Assembly: GCA_917880885.1 (NCBI GenBank) | Contig: OU862919.1 | Coordinates: 46,909,058-46,973,057 of the forward strand | Length of the DNA: 64,000 nt | Source of the DNA: Limnephilus marmoratus | Lineage: Eukaryota > Arthropoda > Insecta > Trichoptera > Limnephilidae | Direction of reading: 5' to 3' | The notes under the pieces: generated by a model | Seen by the model: the letters and a program-made list of their open reading frames with translations, nothing else | The model's database searches: none | Told to the model about the DNA's origin: nothing | Position numbers and translations under genes: made by a program | Part shown: in pieces, positions 21,752 to 32,561 of the stretch | How the letters are laid out: the number at the start of each line of letters is the position of its first letter | Position numbering within the stretch: the stretch's first letter is position 1

Positions 21752-22197
21752 ATATTTTGTTTTTTTTTTGTATTTAATTTAAGCTTATTTATTTTTAGCC
21801 ATCTTGATACATCATTTAGTTCATTATTTAAAATGTGTATTAGTTCTTCATAGTTATCTCCAATTAAGTATATTAGTGTATCATCGGCAAAAAGTCGTAC
21901 TTTGCATTTTGAAAATATTTTCACCATGTCATTAATATAGAGTATGAACAATAGAGGTCCAAGGACCGATCCCTGTGGTACTCCTAACTTATTTTCCATT
22001 GGTTTTGAAAATTGATTATTTATTTTTGTTACCTGCTTTCTGTCTCTCAAATACTCTTGTATTAATTTAATGGCTACAGATGAGAAACCAATTTCTTTAA
22101 GCTTTCTTATTAGTATGTCTCGGTCTATAGTTTCGAATGCCCTTTGAAAATCCAAAAATATTGCTAAGATAAATTTATTATTATTCCTTCCTTCCAT
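21745..22197 (-). pseudogene. LINE1 ORF2, RT catalytic core
   Basis: A 150-codon segment holding the RT fingers and palm: FLDFQRAFETIDRDIL, GVPQGSVLGPLLFILYIND and the catalytic FADD box (RLFADDTLIYL, aspartates intact). It overlaps the upstream segment by 34 bases in another frame near 22164-22197, where a GGAAGGAAGG run marks the first frameshift. The downstream break lies in an A-rich run. All catalytic motifs look intact, so the damage is recent or an assembly artefact (inference). Confidence 0.9.
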
Positions 22198-23825
22198 TCT
22201 TCAACAATTACGTTTAATGCTGTTTCACATGAGTTATTAGATCTGAACCCTGATTGCTCTTGGTATAAAATATCGTGTTTATCTAGATATTGCAAAATTT
22301 GTTCTTTTAATATAACTTCAAGAATCTGCTCATATTTTGGTAAGGTGTTGATTGGTCGAAATTCTTCACATTTTCTGGTATTTTTTACCTTTGGAACCGG
22401 TATAATGGTAGATATTTTCCATGACTGTGGAAATTTTCCTTCTTCAATCGTCTCATTGATAATATTTAATAGAGTAGATTCAATTACTGGAAAAGCATCT
22501 CTTATTTTACTAATAGTTAATCCATCTGAACTATTCTTTGATTTTATTTTGTTTAAAATGTTAAATAAATATTTTATTTTTCTGAAGACCAATGATTCTT
22601 TGTTTGGGTCGATATTATCATTTGTGGGGTTAACAGCAATGTTGGGTATTAATATGTTAATTTGAATGATACTTTCAATAAAATATTTATTAAAGTTATT
22701 AGCCATGTTTTCTTCGTTTATCTCTTTTGGAAAGTTTACAATTTTTATGTCGTCTTTGTTTTCGCCATGTACTAATTCTTTTATGCTTTTCCAAATTTTT
22801 TTGGGATCCCCTTCTTCTGAGTTTATTTTATTTTTTATGTACTCATTATGCGTTCTTTTTATGTCTTTGGAGTATTTGTTTCTCGCTTTTTTGTAGTTAT
22901 CCCAATCCGTAATACTATTAGTAAGGCATGCTCTTTTGTAAAATGCATCTCTATCGTGCTGCATCGTACGTAGTTCGCTTGTATACCATTTATTATTGTT
23001 TCTTTTATGTATCTTCTGTTCTGGAACAACTTCATCAATAGATTTTTTTAAGTTTAATATCATCTGGTCAGCTTTTTGGTTATATTCCATTTGATTTATT
23101 CCATTCCAATTAATAGTCTCTAAGGATTGAATGAAAATTTCCTTATTGTATTTTTTGTAATTTTTAAATGTTGTTATTTGTGTTTCCTTACTGGAGTTGC
23201 ATTTTTCTCTGTCATTTATTAGAATTTGAATGATGTTGTGGTCGGTAATTTTAGGATTATCTAGTACTTTAATATTTAAGTTGAATTTATTTGAGATTAC
23301 CAGATCAATCGTCGTTTTTGAGATATTTGTAATTCGTGTAAAATCTTTGACTAATTGTTTCATCCCTGTAGCTTGTACAATAGATTTCAGTTTTTTTGTG
23401 TATATGTCTGCATTTGCTTTAACATTTATATTAAAATCTCCAGCTATAACGTTTATATTTTCATCTTGTAAATTTTCCATGCACCATCTTTGAAAATATG
23501 TTAAAAAGTCGCACTTGCTTGTGTTTGGCGCTCTATAAATTACAGTATATACACCTTTCTTGTTTCCTGATTTAATGGTGATGGCTAAGATCCAACAATG
23601 TTTTTCAAATTGATTGTTCGATATTACTTCATATGGAATTTTATTGCTTAAGAGAATCATCACTCCTCCTGTATGTCGACTATGTGAGTCGCAACGGATG
23701 GTATTATAATGTTCAAATCTAATTTCACTATCTTGAATATCTTCAGTAACATGTGTTTCACTCATCATAAGCATAAAAGGTTTCTTCTCCTCTAAAAGTA
23801 TTTTTACCTCTTCGTAATGTGCCAT
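22164..23825 (-). pseudogene. LINE1 ORF2, endonuclease and RT N-terminal part
   Basis: 553 codons beginning with an apurinic/apyrimidinic-type endonuclease (about 1-210): SETH near residue 22, IAGDFNINV near 127, TTIDLVIS near 171 and ITDHNIIQI near 193. These are the acidic and histidine motifs of this nuclease, which nicks target DNA. A linker follows, then the start of RT (QSGFRSNNSCETALN near 530). The frame is open upstream of the first ATG (YLNIQSI precedes it), so ORF2 probably starts in the overlap with ORF1, +1 relative to it. The frame is lost at about 22190. Confidence 0.9.
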
Positions 23826-23874
23826 GATGCTTTGTATATTCAGGTATATAATTTCATCTTCTCGTAACTTTTTT

Positions 23875-24870
23875 TTATAAAAAAGAGATTCTGCTCATTT
23901 TTGCTTCTAGTTTTCTTTTATAAATTGAGCATTCCTTGCTCATGGCTGAGTGACCACTATTTAGTTTCAGTCCTAATCTATTGCTAGTCATTATACAATT
24001 GATGCACTGAATATCCTCCTCGGTGCAATCTTTAACATCATGATGTTTTGCGCATTTTGGACAAGATTTTAGGTTTCTGCAATCTATAGCCTTGTGATTA
24101 AACCCATTACATTTAAAACATCTCATGATATTTAAATTATCAAAGACCCTGCATCTGTCCCATCCAATATTTATTTTTTCTTCCTTTAACATCCTGTGGT
24201 ATGTCTTTCCGTCAACGTCAGCATATATGGTGTAGCTTGTTTGATTTCGTAGATTTTTTGTTTCTTTTACAAATGTTACTTTTATTGTTGAGTGCTGTTC
24301 AAAAATAAACTCATTTTGACACTTAATTGTCCTTTCCATTTCTTCAAAAGAATATTTTTCGGTTAAGCCTATAATTTTGACAGATGGATTTTTTTCTTGC
24401 GGGATTTTTACATCATATTTGTCACCTATCTTTGAAATTATTTGCTCCTCCATCTTTTGTATTGCAGCTACGTTCTTGCACTCCACTATTACTGCCCCTT
24501 GTTTAAAATTTCTAATTCCAATAACACCAAAATTAACAGGATCTATGTTTTGTTTTATTTCATCCTTTGTTACCATATTTTTTTGATCCTTATCTTTCGG
24601 CTTAATAATGATGACAGGTTCATGTTTTTTACATTTACTTGGTTCTTCAATAGATTTACCATATTTCGTAATTTCAGCATACGATTTAGACTCAATATTT
24701 AATTTTAAATCTTCAATGTTCTTATCAATTTTGTATAATGACTGATACAATCTGTCGAGTCCCTCCTCTTCTTTGGTAGTTGGTGCCTTGTATTCCTGGA
24801 CCATGGCTTCAATGTGGTTCAACATTTCACACATTGCCTCAGTTAGGGAGGTTTTTTGATCCTTTGACAA
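23875..24870 (-). CDS. LINE1 ORF1, gag-like nucleic-acid-binding protein
   Basis: About 331 codons. The first in-frame ATG is at 24834; the frame stays open upstream to a TAG near 24904. A predicted helical N-terminus (about 1-70) leads to a central RRM-like region, then three Cys/His knuckles near the C-terminus: CFKCNGFNHKAIDC (C-x2-C-x4-H-x4-C), CPKCAKHHDVKDC and CINC...H...C. This layout is standard for ORF1 of Jockey/I-type LINEs; it coats element RNA and assists reverse transcription. It ends 50 bases before the first ATG of ORF2. The frame is intact. Confidence 0.85.
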   Translation of the reverse strand: MSKDQKTSLTEAMCEMLNHIEAMVQEYKAPTTKEEEGLDRLYQSLYKIDKNIEDLKLNIESKSYAEITKYGKSIEEPSKCKKHEPVIIIKPKDKDQKNMVTKDEIKQNIDPVNFGVIGIRNFKQGAVIVECKNVAAIQKMEEQIISKIGDKYDVKIPQEKNPSVKIIGLTEKYSFEEMERTIKCQNEFIFEQHSTIKVTFVKETKNLRNQTSYTIYADVDGKTYHRMLKEEKINIGWDRCRVFDNLNIMRCFKCNGFNHKAIDCRNLKSCPKCAKHHDVKDCTEEDIQCINCIMTSNRLGLKLNSGHSAMSKECSIYKRKLEAKMSRISFL

Positions 24871-24914
24871 GATGTTAGATGTTAATGTCTTATTGTGTGA
24901 ACACTAAGTACGGA

Positions 24915-25235
24915 TTGTTTCAAAAAATTTGACGGATTCATCAAATATTTGAAGTTACTTTACTCGTTCAGTGTAAGTTCTTTTCAAGTTCTTTTATTAT
25001 ATCGTTATAGGTATATATGCTCAATAAAACTGAAATAATCACAGAACCTGAATAGAACTTACACAGAATGTAAAAATTAACATCAAATATTTTATGAATC
25101 CATCAAATTTTTTGAAAAAAGTTCTGTTATTACATTATTTTAGGCCAGTTGCTTCAGAAAACGAAATAATCACAGAACTTGAATAGACCTTACCCAGAAC
25201 GTGAAAATTAACTTCATGTATTTGATGAATCCGTC
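24915..25235. repeat. Palindromic and direct repeats upstream of LINE1
   Basis: A block with CAAAAAATTTGACGGATTCA (about 24920) recurs inverted at about 25095 (TGAATCCATCAAATTTTTTG). The block ATAATCACAGAACCTGAATA recurs directly near 25036 and 25168, about 132 bases apart. Related to 19745-19880. It may be a MITE family flanking the LINE or a LINE promoter repeat; I cannot separate these. Confidence 0.6.
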
Positions 25236-25239
25236 CTAA

Positions 25240-25510
25240 GGGGTCGTCCATTAATCACGTGATGTTTTTTAGCAACTTATTAACCCCCCCCCCCCCCCGC
25301 CGTGGTGATATGTGGTGAGGTTTTAGACTAACCCCCTCCCCCCAAATCACGTGTATTTTTTTAGTACAAAGTATTTTGAAATTTTCAGAATATTATCACG
25401 AAAAATAAATACACGTGATATCTCATTATACCCCCCCCCCTGGTATTATTTCGTGTTTTTTCCGAACCCCCCCCCCCCTTTCGAACCTCACGTGATTAAT
25501 GGACGACCCC
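25240..25510. mobile_element. PIF/Harbinger-type MITE, 271 bp, TAA TSD
   Basis: Inverted ends GGGGTCGTCCATTAATCACG and CGTGATTAATGGACGACCCC are flanked by TAA (25237-25239, 25511-25513). Several long C-runs lie inside. A fragment of the family lies at 32313-32360. Similar termini are widespread in animal MITEs (general knowledge). Confidence 0.85.
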
Positions 25511-25899
25511 TAAGGCTCAGTTGTTTCACCGAAATTCAAATGGAACATTGTCATCAAATGTTGAATGAGCGCCATGTTTTATTTTACATTTGAAAGGTCC
25601 CCGTTAAACGACAATTTTAGGAGCATTTTAGCTTTCTATCAAAATGTAATAAGCTGATAAGCTTAACGAAATGATAGTTGTTCTCTTCAGCTGATCACAA
25701 CTTGTCCAAAAACTGAAACGAACTCACAATCGGCATTTAGCAGGGACCTTTCAACGGTCAAAATAACAAGATGGCGCTGAATGGCCAATTGATGACTTTG
25801 TTACACGTGAATTTCTACTGGGTCTAAAAGTAACAAAAGTTTAAAACTTATTTTGAAAACAGAAGGCGAGTATTTATTGAGTTTGGACGTTCCATTTTC

Positions 25900-26590
25900 G
25901 AGTTTGGACGTTCCATTTTCGTTTAGAATTATCGTGACGATTCAAAGACTTCACGGTAACGGTACCGTGATGGCAAAAAGGCAATATTCATACGTTCCTT
26001 ATCGCTATAATGCTGCAGCTCTTTCTTACACATTAAATAATGGTGAAACACACAAAATACGTGTGACTGTACAGAGACCTACTTTTTTGTGACGGGAATA
26101 GCATTTCATTTTCTTTATACGTGTGGAGATACAATGATTGAATGGTTTCCTTTGGGGGGGGGGGGGGGTGCAGATAGGTGTTCACCGTTTATCTTATTTT
26201 CGATGTTGTTATTTATTAGTGTTTAAGAAAGAGCTGTAGCCTGTAGCATTATATGTGTAAGAACAAAAGCAAAACCATCAGCGCATTGACATTTGACGTT
26301 TTTGGAATTCACTCACACTTCAATAGTATCCTAGTAGGTAACTATATTTCATACTTTCAAAATTATCGTCACGGCAAGTAGCATTGGTAGGGGTTTACGG
26401 AAACGTCACGGTGTGGGTGTGTGAGAGAGATGTAAGAAAATGATGACTTTTTTTCCTTTGGAGGAAACAGACCTACATTGTGTATATCATCTTTTGAAAG
26501 AGTTGCAGCATTATTGTGTTAAGGAACGTATGTTTATTGCCTTTTTTATGCCGTCTCGGTACCGTTACCGTGAATCGTAACGGTAATAAT
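25900..26590. repeat. Inverted repeat with about 90-bp arms
   Basis: The left arm (about 25930-26030: GTAACGGTACCGTGA, GGCAATATTCATACGTTCC, GCTGCAGCTCTTTC) is repeated inverted at about 26490-26590 (AAGAGTTGCAGCA, GGAACGTATGTTTATTGCC, TCGGTACCGTTACCGTGA). The end of a third partial arm is at 26220-26260. Probably a MITE; the ends are not fixed. Confidence 0.65.
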
Positions 26591-26599
26591 AAAGGCGTC

Positions 26600-27270
26600 C
26601 ATTTTCCCCAAATATTTGAAACCAATTATACCAATATTGATAAGAAAAAATAAATAATTTTTTACGTTAAAATATTGCCGATCGTGTGTATAATATGTTT
26701 TGTTCTCTAAGAATATTATCATTTTCAAAAGATTGTAACGTGACTTTGAAATGGAGCTGAGTGAATCAGCAAGTTATATTAAATTATTACAGAGACTTAG
26801 AAAATGTTCTCCCTACCACGTTCTACTTCGAAGTCCTTGAAACTAAAACGTTTGAATCATCTGAACACAAAGAAAACTCGTCGAAGTGACGGTATAATTG
26901 AATAATGTAAGTTAAATTTTATCACCAATTTCATCGTCATTATTTTGATAGCAAGGAAAACACAAGGAAATGGTGTCATGTAATGACCATCTACCGTATA
27001 ATATATCCGTGAATATAATTAACGGTACAAAGGAAAATACTCTTACATACACTAGAGACTAATAATTCATATTTTTACGAGCGCTCGATGTTTAAGGTTT
27101 GCATATAATTTATATGTCAATATTGGCATATCCTGGGTAATTTCCATTTTGTTTGTTTAAATTAATAAATGACTGTGTACTAACGATACTTATACAATGA
27201 TCAATTCACATAAACCTTTAATACTGTTAGTTCGAGTGGGCACGTTAAAGGAAACACAATTATAATGAAA
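26600..27270. other. No recognisable feature
   Basis: AT-rich, no ORF with a domain and no bounded repeat on inspection. Confidence 0.4.
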
Positions 27271-27274
27271 GACT

Positions 27275-28000
27275 AAAAAAAACATATTGTGCAATTCACA
27301 AGGTAGAAGTGAAACGATCACCCACACAATCTCAACCAATAGCTTTAAAAAGTGAGCTGTTAATCAAAGCGGTCAATGCGCGGAACTATACGAGATTGAA
27401 ACCTTACCTACTTACAGTCCCTAGTAAGTAGGTAAGGTTTCAATCTCTCATTCTCTCGCAGTCTAAACCCTATAGATGTATGTGTTTGTCTCTTTTTAGT
27501 TTTGTTTCCGTTTCATCGAGTTTCAAATCACAACGGTGCTAAAGAAGTTTTGACTTCAAAAAACATGTGTGCAGTTCACACGCGGTAGAAATGCAACCTT
27601 CAGAAAACTAGAGTAGACAAGATTGGGAGGCTACGAAGCACCGCACAAAGAGGAGACCGATTATACTATTTCATACTCTCGCAGTCTAAATCCTATAGAC
27701 ATATGACATCTGTTTGTCTCTTTTTAGTTTCGTTTCCGTTTCATCGAGTTTCAAATCCCAACGCTGCTAAAGAAGTTTTCACTTCAAAAAACATGTGTGC
27801 AGTTCAGACGCGGTAGAAGTGAAACCTTCAGAAAACTAAAGTACACAAGAGTGGGGAGGCTATGAAGCACCGCACAAAGAGTAGATTAGCAAGCTAAATC
27901 CTTTAGATGTATGTGTTTTTTTTTTTTAGTTTCGCTTTTCCGTTTCATCGAGATTCAAAACACAACGGTGCTAAAGAAGTTTACACTTCAAAAATGCTTG
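27275..28000. repeat. About 215-bp satellite-like tandem repeat
   Basis: Units start near 27453, 27674 and 27887 (221 and 213 bases apart), each with CTCGCAGTCTAAACCCTATA, CGTTTCATCGAGTTTCAAAT, GCTAAAGAAGTTT and TGTGCAGTTCACACGCGGTA. A partial unit precedes the array at 27275-27320, and displaced pieces recur at 28896-28940 and 29575-29640. No coding content. Confidence 0.85.
27392..27447. repeat. Perfect 24-bp inverted repeat, 8-base loop
   Basis: GAGATTGAAACCTTACCTAC plus TTAC (27392-27415) is exactly complementary to 27424-27447. It lies at the left edge of the first full satellite unit. Confidence 0.9.
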
Positions 28001-28309
28001 TTTATTGTTTTTTTAAGTGAAAATTAAAATTTTTTACATTTTAATTTTATATCTCACCAGTAGTAAACCTGTGTGGAAATTAACAATGTTATAAGTTAAA
28101 GTAATGCACTTATAAGAAATGAAAAATCTCGTGTTTATACAGAGGCGGTATGACAGAATTAGCGGGGTTCTAGTTTAAATCGATGCTTTTTTTACAATAA
28201 TTTTATTAATGTTTTTATAAATTACAGCCTTGAACGCCGAAACAACTGTCACAATAATAAAAACCAAAATACTTGAAGAAATTTGATTTACTATAATTTC
28301 TTTTAAACT

Positions 28310-28400
28310 AAATAAAATAGAGAGCGAAGTCTCAGGACCGGGGTTCAATTCCTAGATGTGACTGAATATTTTTTGATTTTTATTTTTCAGGTTTTTCTTT
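28310..28400 (+). repeat. tRNA-like 3' half
   Basis: GGACCGGGGTTCAATTCCTA gives a tRNA T arm with a B box (GGTTCAATTCC). No matching 5' half or A box precedes it. It is a SINE head remnant or pseudo-tRNA. Confidence 0.5.
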
Positions 28401-28680
28401 CGAGAGTTGATCTCTTTGATAAAGTTACCTAACTACTCAAAGATATTGAAATATAAGATACGACTTAACTGGTGTGTTGTGGAGACTGTTATCGAATTAA
28501 TTATAATGTTTAATTATTTCTTCCTGCTATCATCGAGATAACAAATATTATGTAAACATTATTATTTGCATGAAATATACAATAACATATTATAATTTTT
28601 TAATAAAGAATTATTTCAGAGTTACGAATAACCTGATATTATTTTAATTACTTCTACTATCATCATTATAAGCGAATTGT

Positions 28681-28755
28681 CGATGAGGATTAAATCCGTG
28701 ATCACACGACGCCTAGTTGCGAACCCGACGCGTTGGACCACGCAGCTATTCATGT
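28681..28755 (-). repeat. tRNA-like sequence with A- and B-box matches
   Basis: On the minus strand TAGCTGCGTGG fits an A box and GGATTTAATCC resembles a B box. A cloverleaf could not be completed, so it is a tRNA-derived repeat or pseudo-tRNA. Confidence 0.45.
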
Positions 28756-28764
28756 TCTTGTTCT

Positions 28765-28890
28765 AGAGTTCCACGGCTCGGCTATGCCGATCTCTGTGTT
28801 TCCTCCCTCTTACAACATGGGTCTCTTCAAGACCACAAAGATGACATAGACCCTGAGGGAAATTATTTTCATCAGAGCCTCCTGTGAGAA
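28765..28890 (+). pseudogene. LINE4-family 3' end fragment
   Basis: GATCTCTGTGTTTCCTCCCT, ACATGGGTCTCTTCAAGACC and the tail stem-loop (CCCTGAGGGAAATTATTTTC) match the LINE4 3' end. It keeps the last few dozen codons, broken, and the 3' UTR. Confidence 0.7.
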
Positions 28891-29163
28891 GTTTAAGAAA
28901 AAAAAGTGTGTAATTCACACGTGGTAGAAGTGAAACTAGAAAGTCGCTAGATATCGCTTTCTTTTCTTTTGCCTGTTTATTTTAAAATGTTTATTTGAAG
29001 ATGGATATTGATTTACAAAAATAAAAATTTGCTGAAAAAATAAATTTGAATAAAAATGCATGAACTTGAATAAAAAATTGCAGAAAAAATAAACTTGCAG
29101 AAAAGTCAATAGATGTCGCACATTAAATCATAATCATATATTAAGATAGCAGCCAATGATATT

Positions 29164-29375
29164 TGCGTTAAGAATATGAAGATAATGTTGGTAGTTCTTA
29201 GTCGAAGTATGATACAATTAAAAGTGACCGAATTTGTTATCGACACCTTAGCTCAGTTGGTAGAGCTCTTGCATTTTTAAGCAAATGGTCCTGTGTTCGA
29301 GTCCCAGAGGTGCCAATATGTTTATCTGATTTTTTCTGTCTCAACATTTTTGATTGAGTTTCGTTAAATTTGTCA
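29164..29375 (+). repeat. Family L repeat with internal tRNA-like sequence
   Basis: A conserved 5' segment (TGCGTTAAGAATATGAAGAT ... AAAGTGACCGAAT) leads into a tRNA-like block at 29242-29314: acceptor GACACCT, A box TAGCTCAGTTGG, B box GTTCGAGTCC and AGGTGCC. The acceptor pairing has one mismatch and the anticodon loop has an extra T, so it is unlikely to be a working tRNA. A 3' segment (ATTTTTGATTGAGTTTCG) follows. The same order occurs at 33743-33960 and in part at 16730-16816. Confidence 0.75.
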
Positions 29376-29421
29376 TCATTTAATAAAAAAAAATAATAAA
29401 TGTTTATTTTTCTTGGATTTC

Positions 29422-29505
29422 GTGGGATTCGAACCTTCGTTCGCTGGATTTCTCTGGCCGCTGAGATTTGCGACGAATTATACCGTTGCGCTACCGGACG
29501 CTCGC
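29422..29505 (-). repeat. tRNA-like sequence with long variable region
   Basis: On the minus strand: A box TAGCGCAACGG, B box GGTTCGAATCC, about 49 bases between them, ending CCCACGAAATCC. It could be a SINE head or a pseudo-tRNA. I could not draw a clean cloverleaf. Confidence 0.5.
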
Positions 29506-29890
29506 GCGGAGTCCTAAATTTACCGTATAATAATTAGAAACGAGGACCCGTCAAATAATAAATTTTAGTGAAGCATTTCCGTTTCATCCAAATTTCAAAT
29601 CACTAACAGGGCTAAAGAAGTTTCACTTCCAAAAAACCGTTTGGCAAATTATTAGATACCGTTTCGCAAATAACCAGTTCATAACCACAATAACGGTTCT
29701 TATAATTTTAACCCGTTCTCTTTTGCAGTTAATGGGTCACCAGTCATTATTTTTTAAGTAAGTCGTTTGCATTTAGTTGCAGTTCGCATTGCACAAAGGG
29801 AGAACATAACGGACCGAAAGTGGGACGCTGGAAAAGTGGAATGCACTTCCCGGTTCATGAAACGGTACACTTTTGGCGCATTTGGGTACT

Positions 29891-30690
29891 AAATGCATCC
29901 AGATTTGTCTCCACGACTTCAGTGCATAAGAAAAAATATCTTCAAACCGTTCCACCGACTCAAAAGGAGAATTTTAATTCATGAGGAAGATAATTAAGAG
30001 ACAACAAATTAAAAGACATTTTGAAGAAAAAATTATGGTACCTACTTACTAAAACCTTGTAAATGGATCCAGATTTGTCTCCACGATTTCAGCGCGTAAG
30101 AAAAAAAGATCTTCAAACCATTCCACCGACTCAAAAGGAGGACTTTAATTCATGAGGAAGCTAATCAAGAGACAACAAATTAAAGAACATTTTGAAGAAA
30201 AGTTTATGGTACCTACTTACTAAAACCTTATAAATGCATGCAGATTTATCTTCATCATTTCAGTTAAAAATAAAATAATAAAAAAAACTCCGCACCGGCG
30301 CAAAAGGGGGATTGTATTTCACAAGAGAAGTAATTACATACAGCAGATGAAAGGACCTTCACATACATGTAAATTTATATACCACATAAATGTAAAAGAT
30401 TTGTCTCCACGACTTTTGCAGAGGAAGAAAAAAGGGGATCATAAAATGAATGCCCCGGTATAAAAGGAGGAATATAATTCTTAGGGGAGCTAATTAGAGA
30501 CTGCAAAGAAAGGGACCCTTTTAAAGATATAAGTACCATATTATAAGTGCACGAAGATTTGCATTCATGACTTGAAGTGTATAAGAAAAAAGAGATAATA
30601 AAATTAATGGAGTCCTTAAAAGGGGGATTGTAGTTCACAGGGAAGCTAGTTAGATCCAGCAAATGGTCTGACCCTTTAGGAAAAAGTTAA
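29891..30690. repeat. 155-171-bp tandem array, five units
   Basis: Units start at about 29891, 30061, 30232, 30388 and 30545, each with an AGATTTGTCTCCACGACTTC-like start and an AAAAGGRGGAWTTTAATTCA-like middle. Units 1 and 2 are nearly identical; 3-5 are shorter and diverged. Frames across it (30375-30662) are repeat-derived. Confidence 0.85.
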
Positions 30691-30884
30691 CTGTAATTAC
30701 ATGACCCACAGGATGTGCATTCTTTAATCTGAATGCAAATTATCATGTTAAATCCAATTTACATGAGACAGCATCCTGTGGATACGAACAAGTTTTACGA
30801 AAAATAAACAGTCCTTTTTAATTTTATTTTATTATATATTTTTTCTTTATATCCTATTATTATATTATATATTATGTTATATTA

Positions 30885-31315
30885 TAAAGGCGAAAGTTTG
30901 TATGGATGTATGGGTGTCTAGATGTATGAATGTATTTTTGTTTGTTACTCTTTAACGCAAAAACTACAGAATGGATTTTAAAAATTCTTTCACCAATAGA
31001 AAGCTACATTATTTGCGAGTACTACAGGCTATATATATATTGGTAAGCTCTGGCATTATGAAATTATTTATTAAACGTTTATTGTCCAGACGAAAAGCAA
31101 AGCGTTGCTAAGTAATTGTTTGGCGTGCGCTGTCATTTTGTTATTTGTTTAGTTTACTATAGTAATCCCTTTGATAGTTAAAATTTATGCGCGTGTTTGA
31201 TTGTTACGTTTTAATAGGTGGCACGCGAGCTGTTTGAAAAATGAATCTAACGGGTATGGAGGGGGGTTGTTGATGGGGGTGGGGGGGGGGGGGCGTGACA
31301 ATCAGACCTTCGTTA
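30885..31315. repeat. Helitron-like dispersed repeat, tentative
   Basis: TATAAAGGCGAAAGTTTGTA and AACGCAAAAACTACAGAATG are phrases common in non-autonomous insect Helitron-type repeats (recalled, not searched). A long G-run follows at about 31260-31294. The termini are not identified. Confidence 0.4.
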
Positions 31316-31874
31316 TTTTATAAAACCTGAAAGTTTTTCAGGTTTTATATATATTAACACGGTGGCTTTGAAAGGTAACAGGTAGCAAAGGTGTATAAAA
31401 TTGCACCTCAAGCTCAGTTTTATACATTTTATTTGGAATAATATTAGACACTATTCTTCTGCAGCATTCATAAGCGGAACTACTTTGCTCACTCTCCGAT
31501 ACAACGATTTCACACGGGAAACCTGGAGAACTTTGTGGAACTTGTAAAAAATTAATTCAAAAACTATTCCTAAACATATCTCTATTTTTGTAAACCTATC
31601 AAATTGCTGTATCTTTGTATTTTTATGACTTGTGTGCATTTTTCATCCAATTTTATTTTTTATTATTTCTTTATCTGTTTAAATCATCTGTCATGAATTA
31701 ATTGTACAACCAAACATGGCCCCCTGGGCATTAAATAAATAATTATACTTACGTTATAGTATAAAAGCTGAATTTTATATATGTTACTTAAGGGACTATC
31801 AAAAGATGTTTTCTCAGTTATAAGTTTTTTTCTAGAATTAATCACAACAGCGGCTCGCGTTAAGGACCGGTAGT

Positions 31875-32215
31875 ACTTTTTCAAAAAGAAGAAGAAGGAG
31901 AGATATGTAAATATGAGTGTTAAAGGGAGACGCTAATATTAAAAACGATAATACGAGTATTAAAGCGGAAATGTGAAAATTAATAAAACACGACTCGTTT
32001 AAAATAGAGTAAGGAATGTCTAAAATAGCATTCAAAGAAACACTGTGATTTTTTTCATACATACGAGTATAACGTGTAAAATAACTGAAAAACCATGTAT
32101 AATTATTTTCGGAGCATTGCGATTTTTTTCTATCGAGGGAATTTCATATACATAATTGCCGTTTTGGTGTAGGAAATGTCAAGAATAACATATTTTTTTA
32201 AGAGCTCTAAAACTG
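31875..32215. repeat. Dispersed repeat W, inverted copy at 45705-46035
   Basis: Shares AAAACACGACTCGTTTAAAA, AATCACAGTGTTT-type sequence and TCGCGATTTTTTTCTATCGA-type blocks with the complement of 45705-46035 in the same order. Roughly 340 bases. Unclassified. Confidence 0.7.
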
Positions 32216-32312
32216 TAAAGTAAAAGTGTTAAAGGAAAATATATAATAAATCCATAGAAATGCGGGAAGTCGGGCCTTAAAGGGGAATTAAAAGCTTATC
32301 GCTATCTATATA

Positions 32313-32360
32313 AGGGGTGGGGGGTTCGGAAAAAATCACGAAATATCACGATGGGGGGGG
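32313..32360 (-). repeat. Fragment of the 25240-25510 MITE family
   Basis: GGGGGGTTCGGAAAAAATCA and CGAAATATCAC are the complement of the segment at about 25440-25480. Only this internal part is present. Confidence 0.55.
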
Positions 32361-32369
32361 GGGGGGGGG

Positions 32370-32554
32370 TAGCCTGATCCAGAATTTTACACTACGTGGT
32401 GCATCGCCTTAAGCTGTACTAATATTTCTCATTGCAGAAATAAAGTAAGAACGATTGGGGAGGGGGGTAGCCTGATCCGGAATTTTACACGACATGGTGC
32501 ATCGCCTTCAGCTGTACTAATATTTCTACTTGCAGAAATAATGTAAGAACGATT
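32370..32554. repeat. 98-bp tandem duplication
   Basis: TAGCCTGATCCAGAATTTTA at 32370 recurs at 32468 with few changes, through AGAAATAATGTAAGAACGAT. Two copies. Confidence 0.85.
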
Positions 32555-32561
32555 TAAGAGG

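Larger units (their letters stand above)
20978..24910 (-). mobile_element. LINE1: nearly full-length non-LTR retrotransposon
   Basis: Order on the minus strand: ORF1 with zinc knuckles, ORF2 endonuclease, RT, C-terminal domain, short 3' UTR and an (ATT)n-type simple tail at 20980-21001. A Jockey/I-like clade is likely from the ORF1 CCHC motifs and apurinic endonuclease, but assignment needs a tree. Two frameshifts split ORF2. The 5' boundary near 24910 is approximate. Confidence 0.85.

Noticed and set aside
22345..23493. Plus-strand frames opposite LINE1
   Set aside because: Antisense shadows of ORF2 with hydrophobic composition bias.
29242..29314. Functional tRNA gene
   Set aside because: Acceptor mismatch, extra base in the anticodon loop, and the same block recurs in a dispersed repeat.
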